Notes: generated from the sequence alone by a model not told the origin. A stretch of 64,000 nucleotides of DNA from Lichenostomus cassidix (GCA_008360975.2 CM039210.1:12588293-12652292), one strand, 5' to 3'. Shown: positions 1 through 10,412, counted from the stretch's first letter. Program-made: numbers and translations.

Positions 1-686
1 GGCTGGCTCTCAAAATGGTGGAGACCATGCTTTCTCAGAGCTTCTTCCCAGAATTTCCAGCCTTTTCCGGCCATGTGTAAGCTCTGCCCCTTCTCCTTGC
101 ACATCATCATGCTCCGCCCCATCTACGTCACAGGGCGGAGAAGCGTGGGAAAATACCGCCCCTAAGTTCCCAGGCTAGTCAAACCCGGAAGTGCTGGGGA
201 GGGGGAGGGGTGCTCGGGGCCAGCCCGGCCCCGCCGCCTAGCAGGAAGGATGAAGAGTGGATGGGAATGTTTTTGTTAATTGTGAGCAACCAGTGTGTAA
301 CATCAGACACTGTCAGCTGCCCAAAAATAATGGTTGTGTTTTGAGTGATATCTTCACAGGCAAGGAAATCCTTCCCAGTGACTCTGTTACACTCCAATTA
401 GCAGCAGGCCACACCCCACTCCAGCAGAACTGCTGCTCAAGTCAGCTCCAATTCCAGCCTATTGTCAACCAAAGGAGTTGCTGCCTGCAATGGGAAGGAA
501 CCCACCATCTGCCTGGAGAAATTTCCACCAACATATATGGACTCAAATGATTTCCTTTTTTATTTTAAAATCCCCCTAATTACTGTTCAATCCTATGGGT
601 TCAAACCAATAGATTTAACTGTGAAAAATTTTGTTTGCATTTAAACAACTCCTTCATTTTTCTTTTGTAAAAACAGAACGGGGAGA
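1..686. other. Unassigned left edge; 3' end possibly ERV internal sequence with a polypurine tract
   Basis: No convincing coding region. Roughly 1-245 is GC-rich with a CRE-like ctacgtca at about 124. From 250 the sequence turns AT-richer and ends in a purine run (acagaacggggaga, 673-686) directly before an LTR beginning TGTAGCAACG. A polypurine tract immediately upstream of an LTR is the normal 3' LTR arrangement, so part of 250-686 may be the 3' end of an otherwise missing provirus. That is inference; no retroviral protein could be read. Confidence 0.35.
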
Positions 687-912
687 TGTAGCAACGTGGT
701 TCTGCAGATTTCCATCAGGCTTTTCCTTTGTTCTCCTGCTCTGTATGTTATTGGCTGTTTTTGAATTATGCATCCTGCCTTATCAGAGGTCTATTGGTGT
801 GCATCCCTGCCTTTCTTCCCATCAGACCTTCCTAGATTGGCTCTCCAGAGTTAATTCCCTCCCCTCTTCCCTTCCCTTATAAGCCCATGCCAGCGTCAGC
901 CTGGGGTCACTG
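687..912 (+). repeat. LTR-B, left part (split by ERV-A)
   Basis: Starts TGTAGCAACGTGG just after a purine tract and contains a TATA-like cttataag near 877. The same opening is seen in the solo LTR at 2168. The sequence breaks off at 912 where ERV-A begins. The missing end is found beyond ERV-A at 10413-10456, which finishes TTGTCGCTACA, the inverted match of the TGTAGC start. The last bases, cactg (908-912), recur at 10411-10415. Confidence 0.7.
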
Positions 913-1180
913 TGTTGCTGTTGAACCGCTAGCAGAGAGAAGTTGTTGAGTTCTTCAGTGTGGCAAAATGTCTGATTTTATTAATTAATTCCAACTTATA
1001 TAGACTTTCAAAGGTCACCCAGATTGGTCAGTTCAAAACCTCCCCCCAGGCCAATTGGCCAGGCTTGAACCGTCCATATCTCCAGAGACTGTTTCAACAA
1101 AATCCAAACTTTATCTTTGTTTATAAAACACAGGAAGAAGAGAGAAAAATTTCTCACGGGAAAGGTCTGTGCTCGCCGCA
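913..1180 (-). repeat. 3' LTR of ERV-A
   Basis: Minus-strand LTR of 268 bp beginning TGCGGCGAGC and ending CAGCAACA. It has a CTATATAAG promoter box near 1000-1010, an AATAAA near 974-980 and the family tail CTAGCGGTTCAACAG. A purine tract abuts its start at 1181, proving orientation. Confidence 0.9.
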
Positions 1181-1196
1181 GCTCCCCCTTTTTATT
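1181..1196 (-). promoter_or_regulatory. Polypurine tract of ERV-A
   Basis: On the minus strand AAATAAAAAGGGGGAGC runs directly into the LTR start TGCGG. This is the expected plus-strand DNA primer position for reverse transcription. Confidence 0.85.
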
Positions 1197-1480
1197 TAAG
1201 AACAGAAGGCATTGCTTGTGAGCCTCAGTGGATCAGCATGAAGGATCTGCTTGGTAATGGCCAGTTACCAAACAGAGCCTGGTTGAAACTCAAGAAGGGG
1301 TCTGTCCAGTGGTGGCCAGCCACCGAACAGAGCCTGAACCAGATGCTGATTAAGATGGTCAAAGAGACTCCTTGCAATACCCTAGATAGAGCATATATAA
1401 AACCTAATTCTACATATAAGTCTATAATTCAACAAAACATGCATTCAAAGTCCTTGCTTTCTGACTTCATAAAATAAATT
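1197..1480 (-). other. Non-coding 3' region of ERV-A between integrase and polypurine tract
   Basis: About 285 bases where an env gene would normally lie, with no env reading frame. On the minus strand it holds two imperfect direct repeats built around GGCTCTGTT(C/T)GGT followed by CTGGCCA. The equivalent place in ERV-H (44312-44640) has the same two repeats. Conservation in two copies suggests a cis-acting element, perhaps for RNA export as in other env-less or simple retroviruses; that function is inference. Confidence 0.6.
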
Positions 1481-2167
1481 TCAGTCTCTGCTTGTGGAAG
1501 GACCGGCTTCTTGGTCATCATCAGAAGGATCACTTGGTTGGTGTTCTACATTCTGGTTGTCATTTTGAAGTTGCTGGTTCTGTCTCGGGAGCCGCAGGTC
1601 AGGGCGGACACATTTTGCAGGCAGCCATCGTACCCCAGTATCTGTGGAAACGCAAGCACACCCACGACCTCAAGCAATAAGCTCATGTGGGCCTTCCCAG
1701 GTGTTAGTAAGTAGGTTCCGTACCCATAACTTCACCCGGGGCAAATGCAACTCACCTGATGACTGCAATGAGAGAAAATGGTTCAAAATCACAGGATTAT
1801 TTGAATTTGGTGGCACTGTAAGGTGATTGATTGTGTACAAAGCTTTTTCCAATTGACTCTGTGGTGTTTCCCCATGCATTCCCCCTTTTTGCCTTTCCAA
1901 AACACACTTCGAAGTACCATGAGCGCGTTCAACAATGGCTTGGCCAGTAGGAGAATGCGGAATACAGAATGTGTGGTGTACACCCCACAGGTGTAAGAAC
2001 TGCAGCGTCTTCTGCGAGGCGTAAGCAGGACCATTATCAGTTTTCACAGTAGATGGCACGCCCAGGACTGAGAAGGCTAATTTCCAATGGGCAATGGCAT
2101 CACGAATTTTTTCTCCAGTATGAGCAGTTGCCCACATGTCTGAGGAGAAAGTGTCAATAGACACATG
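1481..2167 (-). pseudogene. pol: Integrase catalytic core and C-terminal part of ERV-A
   Basis: Second half of integrase, read on the minus strand. KTDNGPAY carries the second catalytic aspartate and IVERAHGT the catalytic glutamate; IPHSPTGQ precedes it. The C-terminal DNA-binding domain includes NTWEGPHELI. A TGA at about 1670-1672 replaces a tryptophan codon present in the ERV-H copy; the frame then stays open to 1481. The N-terminal half lies beyond the solo LTR at 2168-2678, and the two halves are in the same frame once that LTR and one target copy are discounted, so the LTR insertion is the main lesion. Confidence 0.85.
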
Positions 2168-2684
2168 TGTAGCAACGTGGGGTTTTAGGATTCCATGTGC
2201 TCCTTTGTCCCTCTGCTTTGTATACCATTGGTTCATTTTGAAATACGCTCTGCTGTACCCCGAAATCTATTGGTGGGTTCCCTATGCCTGTCTTACCTTC
2301 AGACTCCCCGGGACTGGCTCTGGGGGAGACAGTCCCTCCCCTTCCTTTCCCTTTATAAGGCGATGTCCAGATCACCTTGTGGTCTCTGCATCTCTGGGCT
2401 GCTAGCATCTCCTCCCTGCCTTGCCTCCCTTCCCCCTTCTCCTTCCCTGCACCCCTTTTCCCATCACCCCCAATAAACATCCCTAGTAGAACAGAGATGG
2501 AGTCCAGTTCCTTCCTTCGTATCACTATATTCCTGCTGAATTGACGTGGTTAGAAGACTGCCGCCATGCCGCAGAACCTCGGGGGCCGCCCGCTCAGATA
2601 CGGTGGGATTACAAGAACCAGGGACCCAGTCCGGGGGGGCAGCCAGCCTGTGCCACCCTCCCGGACCGTGTTACAACACACATG
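2162..2684 (+). mobile_element. Solo LTR inside ERV-A integrase, with 6-bp target duplication
   Basis: LTR body 2168-2678 (511 bp), TGTAGCAACG to GTTACAACA, flanked by cacatg at 2162-2167 and 2679-2684. The intact integrase at 59310 shows the uninterrupted target with a single cacatg. Plus orientation is shown by a TATA-like ctttataagg at 2349 and aataaac at about 2472. The same start as LTR-B (687) makes them one LTR family. The exact 6-bp duplication fits alpha- or betaretroviral integrases. Confidence 0.92.
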
Positions 2685-3541
2685 CACATTCTTGACTCGG
2701 CCAAATTCAAGAATGTGTGTCACATCTGTCTGCCACAACTGCAAGGGCTTTAGGCCCCTGAGGTTTACCCCCAGTGGCAGAGGAGCAGCGAGTCCGTGGC
2801 AGTCAGCACAAGCACTGACAATGTCACGAGCCTCAGTTGGCATCAATTGAAACTGCTTGTGCAGGGTATGTGTACCCTGATGAAAGAAATTGTATGATGC
2901 CTTGGCTTGTGCAATTTTGTCAGTCTGAGGTGCCACCCATGCAGGGTTGGCTAGCATGTCAGCCCTGGCATTGCCTTCTGTTATAAAACCTGGTAAATTG
3001 GTGTGGCTTCGAATGTGCAGAATATAATATCGATGCACTCGAGCCTGAATTGCCTTCCACAGGGTTCGCAATAGTGAAAACAGAGTCGCATTATTGACTT
3101 CCTTTAAAAGTGAACAATCCAAACATTTGGTTATGTCTGCTACATAAGCAGAATCAGTGACCAGATTCAAAGGCACCTGAGAGAACCGCTGAAAAGCCAT
3201 GGCAACTGCTTTCAATTCAACCAGTTGAGCAGAGCCTGTCTCGTGGCCTTTCAGCACCTGCCACTCAGATCCCTCCTTCCAGGTAACAATGGCCTTTCCT
3301 GTTTTCCCAGAACCGTCCGTGAAGATGGTGGGTCCATGAACTGGCACCCGGCTGTTCTTTGGCTGCAACGTAAGATTGACTGAATTTGCCAGCTGCAGCA
3401 ATTTGTGACTGGGCAGATAATAAGCAATCTGCCCTGAGAAATTTTGCAGTGCACTTTGCAAAGGAGAGCTATTAGCAAGACTCCATTCAAAATTGTCCCG
3501 TGATAGCGGAACAACAATCGTTGCAGGATCTGCCGCCATCA
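2679..3541 (-). pseudogene. pol: RNase H and integrase N-terminus of ERV-A
   Basis: Read from about 3541 downward. RNase H shows IFTDGSGKTGKA with the first catalytic aspartate and LVTDSAYVADI with a later one, followed by ILHIRSHT. Integrase then shows a zinc-binding module with ASYNFFHQGTHTLHKQ and VSACADCHG, and the start of the catalytic core LWQTDVTH. It ends at the solo LTR insertion at 2678. It is one base out of frame with the RT segment at their junction near 3540. Confidence 0.87.
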
Positions 3542-4837
3542 ATTGTAAACACCAATGACGGAATTAGTTATCAGGCAGGCTATCAATTCGAACAATGTGG
3601 GTGCTGTCTTTTTTGGCTGATGGGGCAAAAAGACCCATTCCAGGATGTGCAAAGGATCATCCCATTGTTTGTTCCCCTGGCCAATGATACCTGTAGGATG
3701 GAGGTCTGGAGCAGTAATGAAAACAGTGATATCAGCAGAGGGATCTACTTGATAAACCTGATGAGCAGAGAACGCTTGCTGCACTTCATTCAGCACTCGT
3801 TGCCCCTCAGGAGTCAATTGCTGAGGTGAGTTTAGATCAGAGACCCCCTTTAAAATATTAAAAAGTGGGAAAAGTTGTGCATTGGTCAGTCCCAAATACG
3901 GACTTAACCAGTTGATGATGCCTAGCAACTTTTGGGTATCATTCAGAGTCTTAATAGAGTCCGAAAACTGCACCTCTTGATGCTGTATGGTTCGATCCAA
4001 AATTTTGACTCCCAAATATTTCCAAGGAGGCTGTTGTTGAACCTTTTCCAGAGCCACTTGCAACCCATAGGAATGCAAGGCATGGAGCAGTTGAGGCTGT
4101 AACCTCCGCAACTCATCCTGGGTGGCTGCTGCCACCAGGATATCATCCATATAATGGTAGCCGAGTGATTCAGGGAACTGGTCACGGATTCTGGACAAGG
4201 CCTGAGCGACATACCATTGACAGATAGTCGGGCTATTTTTCATGCCCTGAGGTAACACTTTCCATTGAAATCGCTTTACAGGCTCCGCATTGTTAATTGC
4301 AGGCACAGTAAAGGCAAATTTCAGCCTGTCATTGGGGTGCAAAGGGATTGTAAAAAAGCAATCCTTCAAATCAACAATCATGATTTCCCACTCTGTGGGA
4401 ATCATTTTGGGTGAAGGCATGCCAGGCTGTAAACTCCCCATACTTTCCATCACTGGGTTAACTTTTCGGAGATCTTGCAACAGTCTCCATTTCCCTGATT
4501 TTTTCTTAATCATGAAAACGGGGGTGTTCCAGGGACTGGTAGAAGGTTCTATGTGTCCCTGTTTCAGTTGCTCCTGAACCAACTGACAAAGGGCGAATAA
4601 TTTGTCTTTTGGCAAGGGCCACTGTAGTTCCCATATAAGTGTTTTGGTAATCCATTGCAGAGATAGCGTGGAATATGGTGCGCCCTTGCACACAGTGACC
4701 CCTATTAAAAATTTGTTGTGATTCGCACCCCCCAAGCTGCCAACACATCCCGTCCCCAGAGGTTCACTGGAGCTGGAGTGACATAAGGCCGAATGGAGGC
4801 CGTGTGTCCCTCTGGATCCTTCACCAACACAGGTCAC
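3539..4837 (-). pseudogene. pol: Protease tail and reverse transcriptase of ERV-A
   Basis: A 432-codon open stretch. Fingers and palm include [68 protein letters not shown] and the active site YHYMDDILVA, all typical of betaretroviral RT. The connection domain follows (GIIGQGNKQWDDPLHILEW). The frame stops at 3539 where the ERV-H copy continues into RNase H, indicating a one-base shift. All YMDD catalytic residues are kept. Confidence 0.9.
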
Positions 4838-5015
4838 TCAATAGACTCTGTGTTGTTCCTCCCAACCCCGTGACATCCAGTCCCACAGGGCATAAAGGCC
4901 ACGTAGGAGGCCACGAAGCAGCGGAAAGGATCGTTGCATCAGCACCTGTATCGATCAAACCTCGGACTCGAATTCGATGCAGACGTGCTTTCGGCATGAT
5001 GAGGGTAGAAGTCAT
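4821..5015 (-). pseudogene. pro: Retroviral aspartic protease of ERV-A
   Basis: The strand encodes [18 protein letters not shown], containing the Asp-Thr-Gly catalytic triad of retropepsins, and a flap-side GLGGTTQS. This protease cuts Gag and Gag-Pol polyproteins. It lies between dUTPase (upstream) and RT, the betaretroviral order, and its frame breaks before RT. Confidence 0.85.
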
Positions 5016-5082
5016 CTGTGGTGACTCATTGGAGATAGATGCAGCCCAGTAGACCTGCGGAAGTCCTGGCAGTTCAGTGCTG

Positions 5083-5343
5083 TTACCTCCACCAACTTTG
5101 CTGCTCTACCCTGGGAACAGAAGACTCACAAGACAACAATTGAGCAAGGCAAGTATTTGCAGGAATGGTGACAGGGGGGTCAGGTGTGGAAACCGTAGTG
5201 TGAATCTGGCCCTTGAAATCATCATTTATGAACTCTGGAAGAACAAGGATCCCTTGGCTGGTGGCCTCAGGCCCTGCCATGAGCAGTGCACCGGCCCCCC
5301 TGATCCAGGGAACCGTCCACTTCCAAGAGAACCCTGTGGGCAT
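5083..5343 (-). pseudogene. dUTPase domain of ERV-A (partial)
   Basis: ILVLPEFINDDFKGQIHTTV followed by PPVTIPANTCLAQLL matches the core of trimeric retroviral dUTPases (the family pattern of a beta-strand, an acidic D-x-x-G-Q turn and an I-P-x-x-x-x-x-A-Q-L strand). Betaretroviruses carry this enzyme in the pro frame to keep dUTP out of viral DNA. The N-terminal part is uncertain because of the upstream 1.3 kb insertion. Sister copies occur at 38.7, 41.0 and 61.9 kb. Confidence 0.8.
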
Positions 5344-5427
5344 CGTCAGATTCTAAGACGACTGTTTCTGTGGTGTAGGTGTTGACTCGGGCTGAGCCTT
5401 TGGTGCCTCTTCCACATTGACTGGGTG

Positions 5428-6981
5428 TGGTGGTTTTGATTGGCCCAAAACATCAGTAAAGTATTTTTTAACATCTAGGAGGAATTTGGACCCCTCAGAA
5501 GCTGTTGTGGTAGGCCTGGGGAGGTGTCTGAGGGGTGGGGAGTGGCACAAAGATGGCTCCTGTGTGTCTTGAGTGAAAGTTCTGGAAGTTTTTACATCAA
5601 GCCCAGCAGAGCCAATCTCTGATGGCTTTGAAAGTGATGGACATGTTGCCGGCCAAGTTTGGGCCAATTAGAGGTGCTGGTTACGCCTGTGTGAAAACAT
5701 ATTTAAGAAGAAATCAAAACAAAGCAGGCACGCACTTCTTTCACTTCTTTGTAGTTGGAGGAGTAGGAGGTGGAGGTGAAAATATGTGAGGGAGAACAGT
5801 ATAGAGCTGTGGCTAGCACAGGTCTTTCCCATGAGAATTCTTTTTGTGTTTCATAAACAAAGTTTGGATGTTTTTTAAAACAGTGTCCCAAGATTTGGAC
5901 AGCTCAGGCCTGGCCAATCAGGCCTAGGGGGAGGTCTCAGGCTGACCAATCTGGGCGACCTCTGAAAATACTATATATATGTTGAAATCAAAACAATAAA
6001 CTCTTTTTTTCCTTCTTGCCACTGAGAACTGGGTTCTTTTCTCTGCTAGCGGCTCAACAGCGATATAGAGACACTAAGGTCAGTGAAGAAGGTGGGGGAG
6101 GAGGTGCTCCAAGCGCCGGAGCTGAAAACCCTCTGCTAGCTGTGGTGAAGGCCATGGGGGGGCAAGAGGTCCCCTGCAGCCCATGGAGTCCACAGGGATG
6201 CAGAAATCCACCCACAGCCCACGCCAGAGGAGCAGGTGGATGCCTGGAAAAGACTTTGAACCAGTAGGAGTCTCATCTAAGAGTTAAAACTGCAAAGGCC
6301 TTGCAAAAGGGAGAAAGGTCTTGCTCCTGGCATGGAAGCAGCCTGGCCTCGGCTTGGGAGAGTCTGCACAGCAACCTATGGACAAAAAGACTCACGTTGC
6401 AGCAAAATTCGGGTGGGATGTTGCTCATGAGATTGGACCCATGCAAAAGATGTTCCCAGAGGACTGTCTCTCATGGGAGGGACCCCACAGCTAAGTAGAG
6501 GACCCCTCTCCCTGATTGGACTGACCTCTACCCTTCCCCCTGTCTGTGTTGCTGGTTTGGAAAGAGGGAGGGGGGTGAGTGCAGAGACTGCTTCTTAAGA
6601 GGGTGGGGGGTGAAAGCAGAAAAACTGTCTGGAGAAAGAGAGAAACAAATAGAGATAAAGAACATTTGTAGTAGAAGAATTGTGATGATGAATAGATTTA
6701 TGGACCTGCTCTGTGGACTGAGAAAAGACCCCACACCCTGCCCCCTACTCGAGCTTGTTGATTATAAAAGAGGAAAGGGGGTAAACACTATGGGTTTGTA
6801 AGAGGGAGGGGGGGAGTGTACAAAAACAGTGTATGAAGAGTTTATTTTTGCCTTGCATTTTATCCTCCGACTCTGTTAGGTAATTAAATCACCTTTTTGC
6901 AACTTAAAGGGGAGCCTGTTTGCCCTTTTTCTGTGCGTCCTCCTACCAACCAGTGTCCTATCTCATTTGACTCACGAGATT
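5428..6981 (-). repeat. 1.3 kb unit, copy 1 (gag-pro junction of ERV-A)
   Basis: This stretch, without the solo LTR at 5808-6065, aligns by eye to the reverse complement of 49.65-50.95 kb across its whole length, about 1.29 kb. It is absent from the matching junctions of ERV-F (38.6 kb) and ERV-K (62.0 kb), so it is extra sequence. In the ERV-A sense it has short open pieces such as EIGSAGLDVKT; in the opposite sense it has ICSRRIVMMNRF and AHARGAGGCLEKT. I recognise neither. It could be a separate mobile element or a transduced transcript. Confidence 0.7.
5802..6071 (+). mobile_element. Solo LTR of the ERV-A family inside the 1.3 kb unit
   Basis: LTR body 5808-6065 (258 bp) from TGTGGCTAGCACAGG to CGGCTCAACAGCGATA, with tatatatgt near 5972 and aataaa at about 5995. 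Flanks tagagc (5802-5807) and tagaga (6066-6071) match at five of six bases. It lies in plus orientation, opposite to its host ERV-A. Confidence 0.85.
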
Positions 6982-7084
6982 GGTGTGTATTTTTTTTTAT
7001 AATTTTTTTTCTATAGGAAGAGGGAGTCAAAATGCCTGGAATTTGGTCAGGGTCAAACCCTGACACCGGGTAAGCCTGGGTCAT

Positions 7085-8250
7085 CACCCTGTTCTGGGGG
7101 AACTGATGTGATGGGGGGCAAATCCCCCTTTTTGCACCCCTCTTCACATTTCCTGACAGGGGTTGACCATCTTCATGGTACTGTGACCTGCAGTAGTCTG
7201 AATTGTTACCTGGCCTACCACACCTCTTACATTGAGGAGTCTCGGTCCCTGAATCTCCCTTTTTTCCTGAAATTTCTTTCTGTTTTGATTTGATTCATTT
7301 TCGTTTGTTCCCAGACTTGGTCTGTTTTTTTCCCTGATCAGTGGGTCCCTGATCCAAGGACAGAAATGCAGCCAAAGCGGATTTCCCCTGATTTTCTGAC
7401 TGCACCCTGGCACAAGCTCGCATCATTTCCTGGACAGAAGGATCCCTCGCTAGGGCATTGATGATCCTGCTACACTCGTCATTGGCATTGTCTCTTGCCA
7501 AATGTTTCATCAGGATCTGTCTCGTGGACCAATCCTCAACCTGCTTTTCCAAAGCTGCTGCCAGCCTCTCAATAAATGTCAGGTAAAGCTCAGATTGCCC
7601 CTGCTGTATCTTTGTATACCGTGTTTGCGGGGCAACCATCTCAATAGTTTTCAAAATGGCTCCCATACCGAGCTGTTGCGCTTGCTCTAGGATCTGAGGA
7701 TCCCAGGCAGCTTGAACATTGGGGTTAGTGGAAGGTCCCTTACCCATGAGGACATCAGCCCCAACCATGCACCTAGGGTCCTCAGCAGGCAAGGACACAT
7801 TTTTCTTCATCTGATCCTCAACCAGCGCTTTCCAGTTGTCCTCAAAGGCGCTGTATTGCATGGGCTGAAACAGCACGTGAGCCAGATACATAATATTAAA
7901 TGGAGCAAGCAAATCACTATTTATCATTCTAAGAACTTGCATCATGACTGGAGAACACAAGCCAAATGTTGCTACTTTGGTCGCTAAGTCATTTGTCATG
8001 CGCCATGCGATGGTGGAGTGGCTGTTCCTTGTGTCCATGGCATCTGGGCCAGGCACATACACTGGAAAAGCCTGAGCGCCCCCTTGTGGGAAGCCACCAC
8101 CATCCGAACCTGCCACAGCAGATTCGCACCCCTCCCGCGCTTTGGGCAACCCAATCTTCCCTATAAGTTTCCAGTCTCCTGCCTCCAACGCACCCTGCTT
8201 GACTGATTCCCAGAACTGCAGGGAGTCACACAGGTGAAAAATCTCCAAGG
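7085..8250 (-). pseudogene. gag: Gag capsid and nucleocapsid of ERV-A
   Basis: The capsid frame (about 8248 to 7295) includes FWESVKQGALEAGDW, LLAPFNIMYLAHVLFQP and the major homology region QGQSELYLTFIERL. An in-frame TGA at 7295 precedes nucleocapsid. The zinc knuckle there reads CKRCGRPGNNSDYC: the spacing is that of CCHC knuckles but asparagine stands where histidine should be, while the ERV-F and ERV-K copies keep the histidine. This would weaken RNA packaging. After the knuckle the frame enters the 1.3 kb unit. Confidence 0.85.
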
Positions 8251-8254
8251 GTTA

Positions 8255-10051
8255 GTCAGAGCCCAATGCCGTTTCTTTTTCGTCGCCCGCGCAAACCTCT
8301 GCCCAGGAGGAAGAATACCTTCCTCATCACTGTCTGAGTCGTCTGAGTAGGGATTGCCACCAGCACTCCCCCATCACAAAGGACGGTGACTGGCCGGACG
8401 CAGCGTCCGCACTAAGAAACTGCGCAATGACTTGGATGGGGGAGGGGCAGGGAGATGGCGGCACCACCAGCGTTTGTCAAGCCCGCCGGCACAGTGCCAG
8501 TACGCTGCGCCAGGGCTGCATTCACGACAGAACCCAGCAGGGGAACCGCCATCTGCCCCGGGCTGAAACCAAGCCGGCTGCCGGGCCACCAGGAAGTCCA
8601 GCCCCCATCCGGGGTCCCGGGGGATGGACTTCCGGCCCAGCCACACACGGACAAGAGGGCCTGCACGAAAGCTCCTCCATCCATTGCCAGATCACGCCCA
8701 CCTTGGCCAGCAAGCCATGAAGAATCCCAAGCGGAGGAGTGTCCGCCATGCTTGGCATGGACGCCGCATCCGCCGAGCTGTGGGGGACCCGGGCCGGCCC
8801 CGCTCCCACGGCAGTGTCAATCAAGGTCCCCGCAGCAGAAGCACCGCCTGTCAGCGGCTTCTCTTCCGGTCCCTGCGCTGCCAAAATGGCGGCTGGGTCC
8901 GGAAGTTGCCCTGCGACCACCCCAGGAATCTGCCCTGCGACCGCCCCGGGAAGCTGCCCTGACTGCCGGGTACCCGCCGCAGCCAGCGGCCAAGCCGGCG
9001 CCTGATCGCCAGGCCCTGGCACCACACCGGTCCCACCTGTGCCAGCTGCGGCCAGCCACAAACCCGCCGCAGCTGCACCAGGGCTGGACCGGCTGCCAAG
9101 ATCCCCCGTCGGAGGCGTCCCTTCTGGTCCCTGCGCAGCCAGAATGGTGGCGCGTCCCGGAAGCCGCCCTGCAAGGGAATGCTGTGCCTGCGGCAGCCGC
9201 AGCCTGGGGCTGCGCCGCCGCGCCGTCCGGGCTTGGCGAAATGCCAGCTTCACCCGAGTCAGCTGCCACCTGCACGGGAACTCCCGCGGCGGCCAAAACC
9301 ACCGGCAGATCAGGAATCGGAACCCCCACAACCGCGATCTGCTGGAACGCAGCCAAGGTGAGCAGCTGCGGATCTCGCCCCACGTCAGCACCCCCCACAT
9401 CCCCCCACCAGCCTCCGCCGCATACACCGGCTGCCCACAGGGGAGGGGCATCCCGGCGCCATTCTGCGGGGGCAGGGTGGGTTTCTGAGGCTGCGCATTG
9501 CACGGTTGCAGAGGGGGAGGGACCTTCACAGCAGCCATGTCAGAGCCGATTTGCAGTCCTCCCTTCTTCATCATCTCGGCCAGCTGTTCTGTCGGATGGA
9601 CATAAGAACGCTTTGGCAGGTCAGTTGGAGAAACATATTGAGCTCTCGCGGCTGCATCCGCCGCCAGGGACGGGACTTCAGAATCCGTCTGAGCCAGCGT
9701 GTCCTTCACGCTCTGCCCCACGAATGAGAGCAGGGGTTCCACGCCCATGCGAGCCGCGAGCTGCGACTCATAAAACGCCTGTCCCTTCAATGCGTCCCAA
9801 ATGTCTCTCCAAACCCCATGGAAGCAGACTGTAGTCCTGTCTCCAAGCATCATCTCCATGGCCAGGGCCCGGCCGACAGTGAACCAAAAATCACAGCTCA
9901 GTGCCATGTCCCAAATGTCCCAGGCCACGTGGCCCTCGACCCGCTCCAACAAGGCCCGAGTGACCCCCGGCATCTGACCGGCTGCTGGGTCATCCTCCAG
10001 AGAAGCCCACAAGAGTTCGTCCGCAGATAGGGGGGGGTCCCTCGTCCACAT
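8255..10051 (-). pseudogene. gag: Gag matrix and proline/alanine-rich region of ERV-A
   Basis: Starts at an ATG at 10051; ERV-H has a matching start at 39511. The matrix-like part includes DELLWASLEDDP, VGRALAMEMMLG and KGQAFYES, shared with ERV-H. From about 9500 to 8350 it is extremely GC- and CpG-rich and encodes Pro/Ala/Gly-rich sequence with a repeated ILAAQGPE block (about 9120-9150 and 8860-8890). Several frames are open here because of composition, so the true frame is not fixed and at least one shift separates it from capsid. A long antisense frame over the same bases is a compositional shadow. Confidence 0.7.
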
Positions 10052-10126
10052 CAGGACCAGCCATGCCTGATGGCAGGCAGGGGGGGTTGGGCCCGCTGAG
10101 ACCGCGTACCTGTAGTTGCGCGCAGT

Positions 10127-10144
10127 ACACGTTGGTGGTCACCA
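10127..10144 (-). promoter_or_regulatory. Primer binding site of ERV-A
   Basis: On the minus strand TGGTGACCACCAACGTGT starts two bases after the 5' LTR end. It resembles the tRNA-Trp type site seen in ERV-C (TGGTGACCCCCGACGTGAT) but carries an ACC-for-CCC change shared by this family (TGGTGACCACCGACACGT in ERV-H). Confidence 0.75.
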
Positions 10145-10146
10145 GA

Positions 10147-10412
10147 TGTCGCTGTTGAACCGCTAGCAGAGAGAAGTCCAGGTATTCAGTGTGGCAAAAA
10201 TGTCTGTTTTTATTAATTAACTTCAACTTATATAGACTTTCAAAGGTCACCCAGATTGGTCGGTTCAAAACCTCCCCCCAGGCTGATTGGCCAGGCTTGA
10301 ATTGTTCATATCTTGAGACACTGTTTCAACAACATTCAAACTTTATCTTTGTTTATAAAACACAATAAGAAGAGAGAAAAATTTCTCACGGGAGAGGTCT
10401 GTGCTCGCCACA
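10147..10412 (-). repeat. 5' LTR of ERV-A
   Basis: 266 bp, TGTGGCGAGC to CAGCGACA on the minus strand, with the family promoter box, AATAAA and CTAGCGGTTCAACAG tail. It is followed by the PBS, fixing it as the 5' copy. It aligns along its length to 913-1180. Confidence 0.9.

Larger units (their letters stand above)
913..10412 (-). mobile_element. ERV-A: env-less betaretrovirus-like provirus
   Basis: Complete provirus skeleton on the minus strand: 5' LTR (10147-10412), PBS, gag, dUTPase, protease, RT, RNase H, integrase, polypurine tract, 3' LTR (913-1180). A cactg repeat lies at both outer edges (908-912 and 10411-10415), although the right copy overlaps the terminal CA of the LTR, so the target duplication is not certain. 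The LTRs differ at about twenty positions by eye, so the insertion is old. Later insertions inside it are two solo LTRs (2168-2678 and 5808-6065) and a 1.3 kb unit (5428-6981). No env lies between integrase and the polypurine tract. The dUTPase-protease order and YMDD RT place it in ERV2. Confidence 0.88.

Noticed and set aside
1..10. ggctggctct at the window start is the inverted copy of agagccagcc at 10457
   Set aside because: Ten GC-biased bases, also repeated at 10488; too short to call an inverted repeat or target duplication.
2154..2525. 123-codon minus-strand frame
   Set aside because: Spans the solo LTR at 2168-2678 and reads mostly LTR sequence; no domain.
8455..9834. 459-codon frame on the plus strand
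   Set aside because: It lies antisense to ERV-A gag in extremely GC-rich sequence where several frames are open by composition; no family motif.
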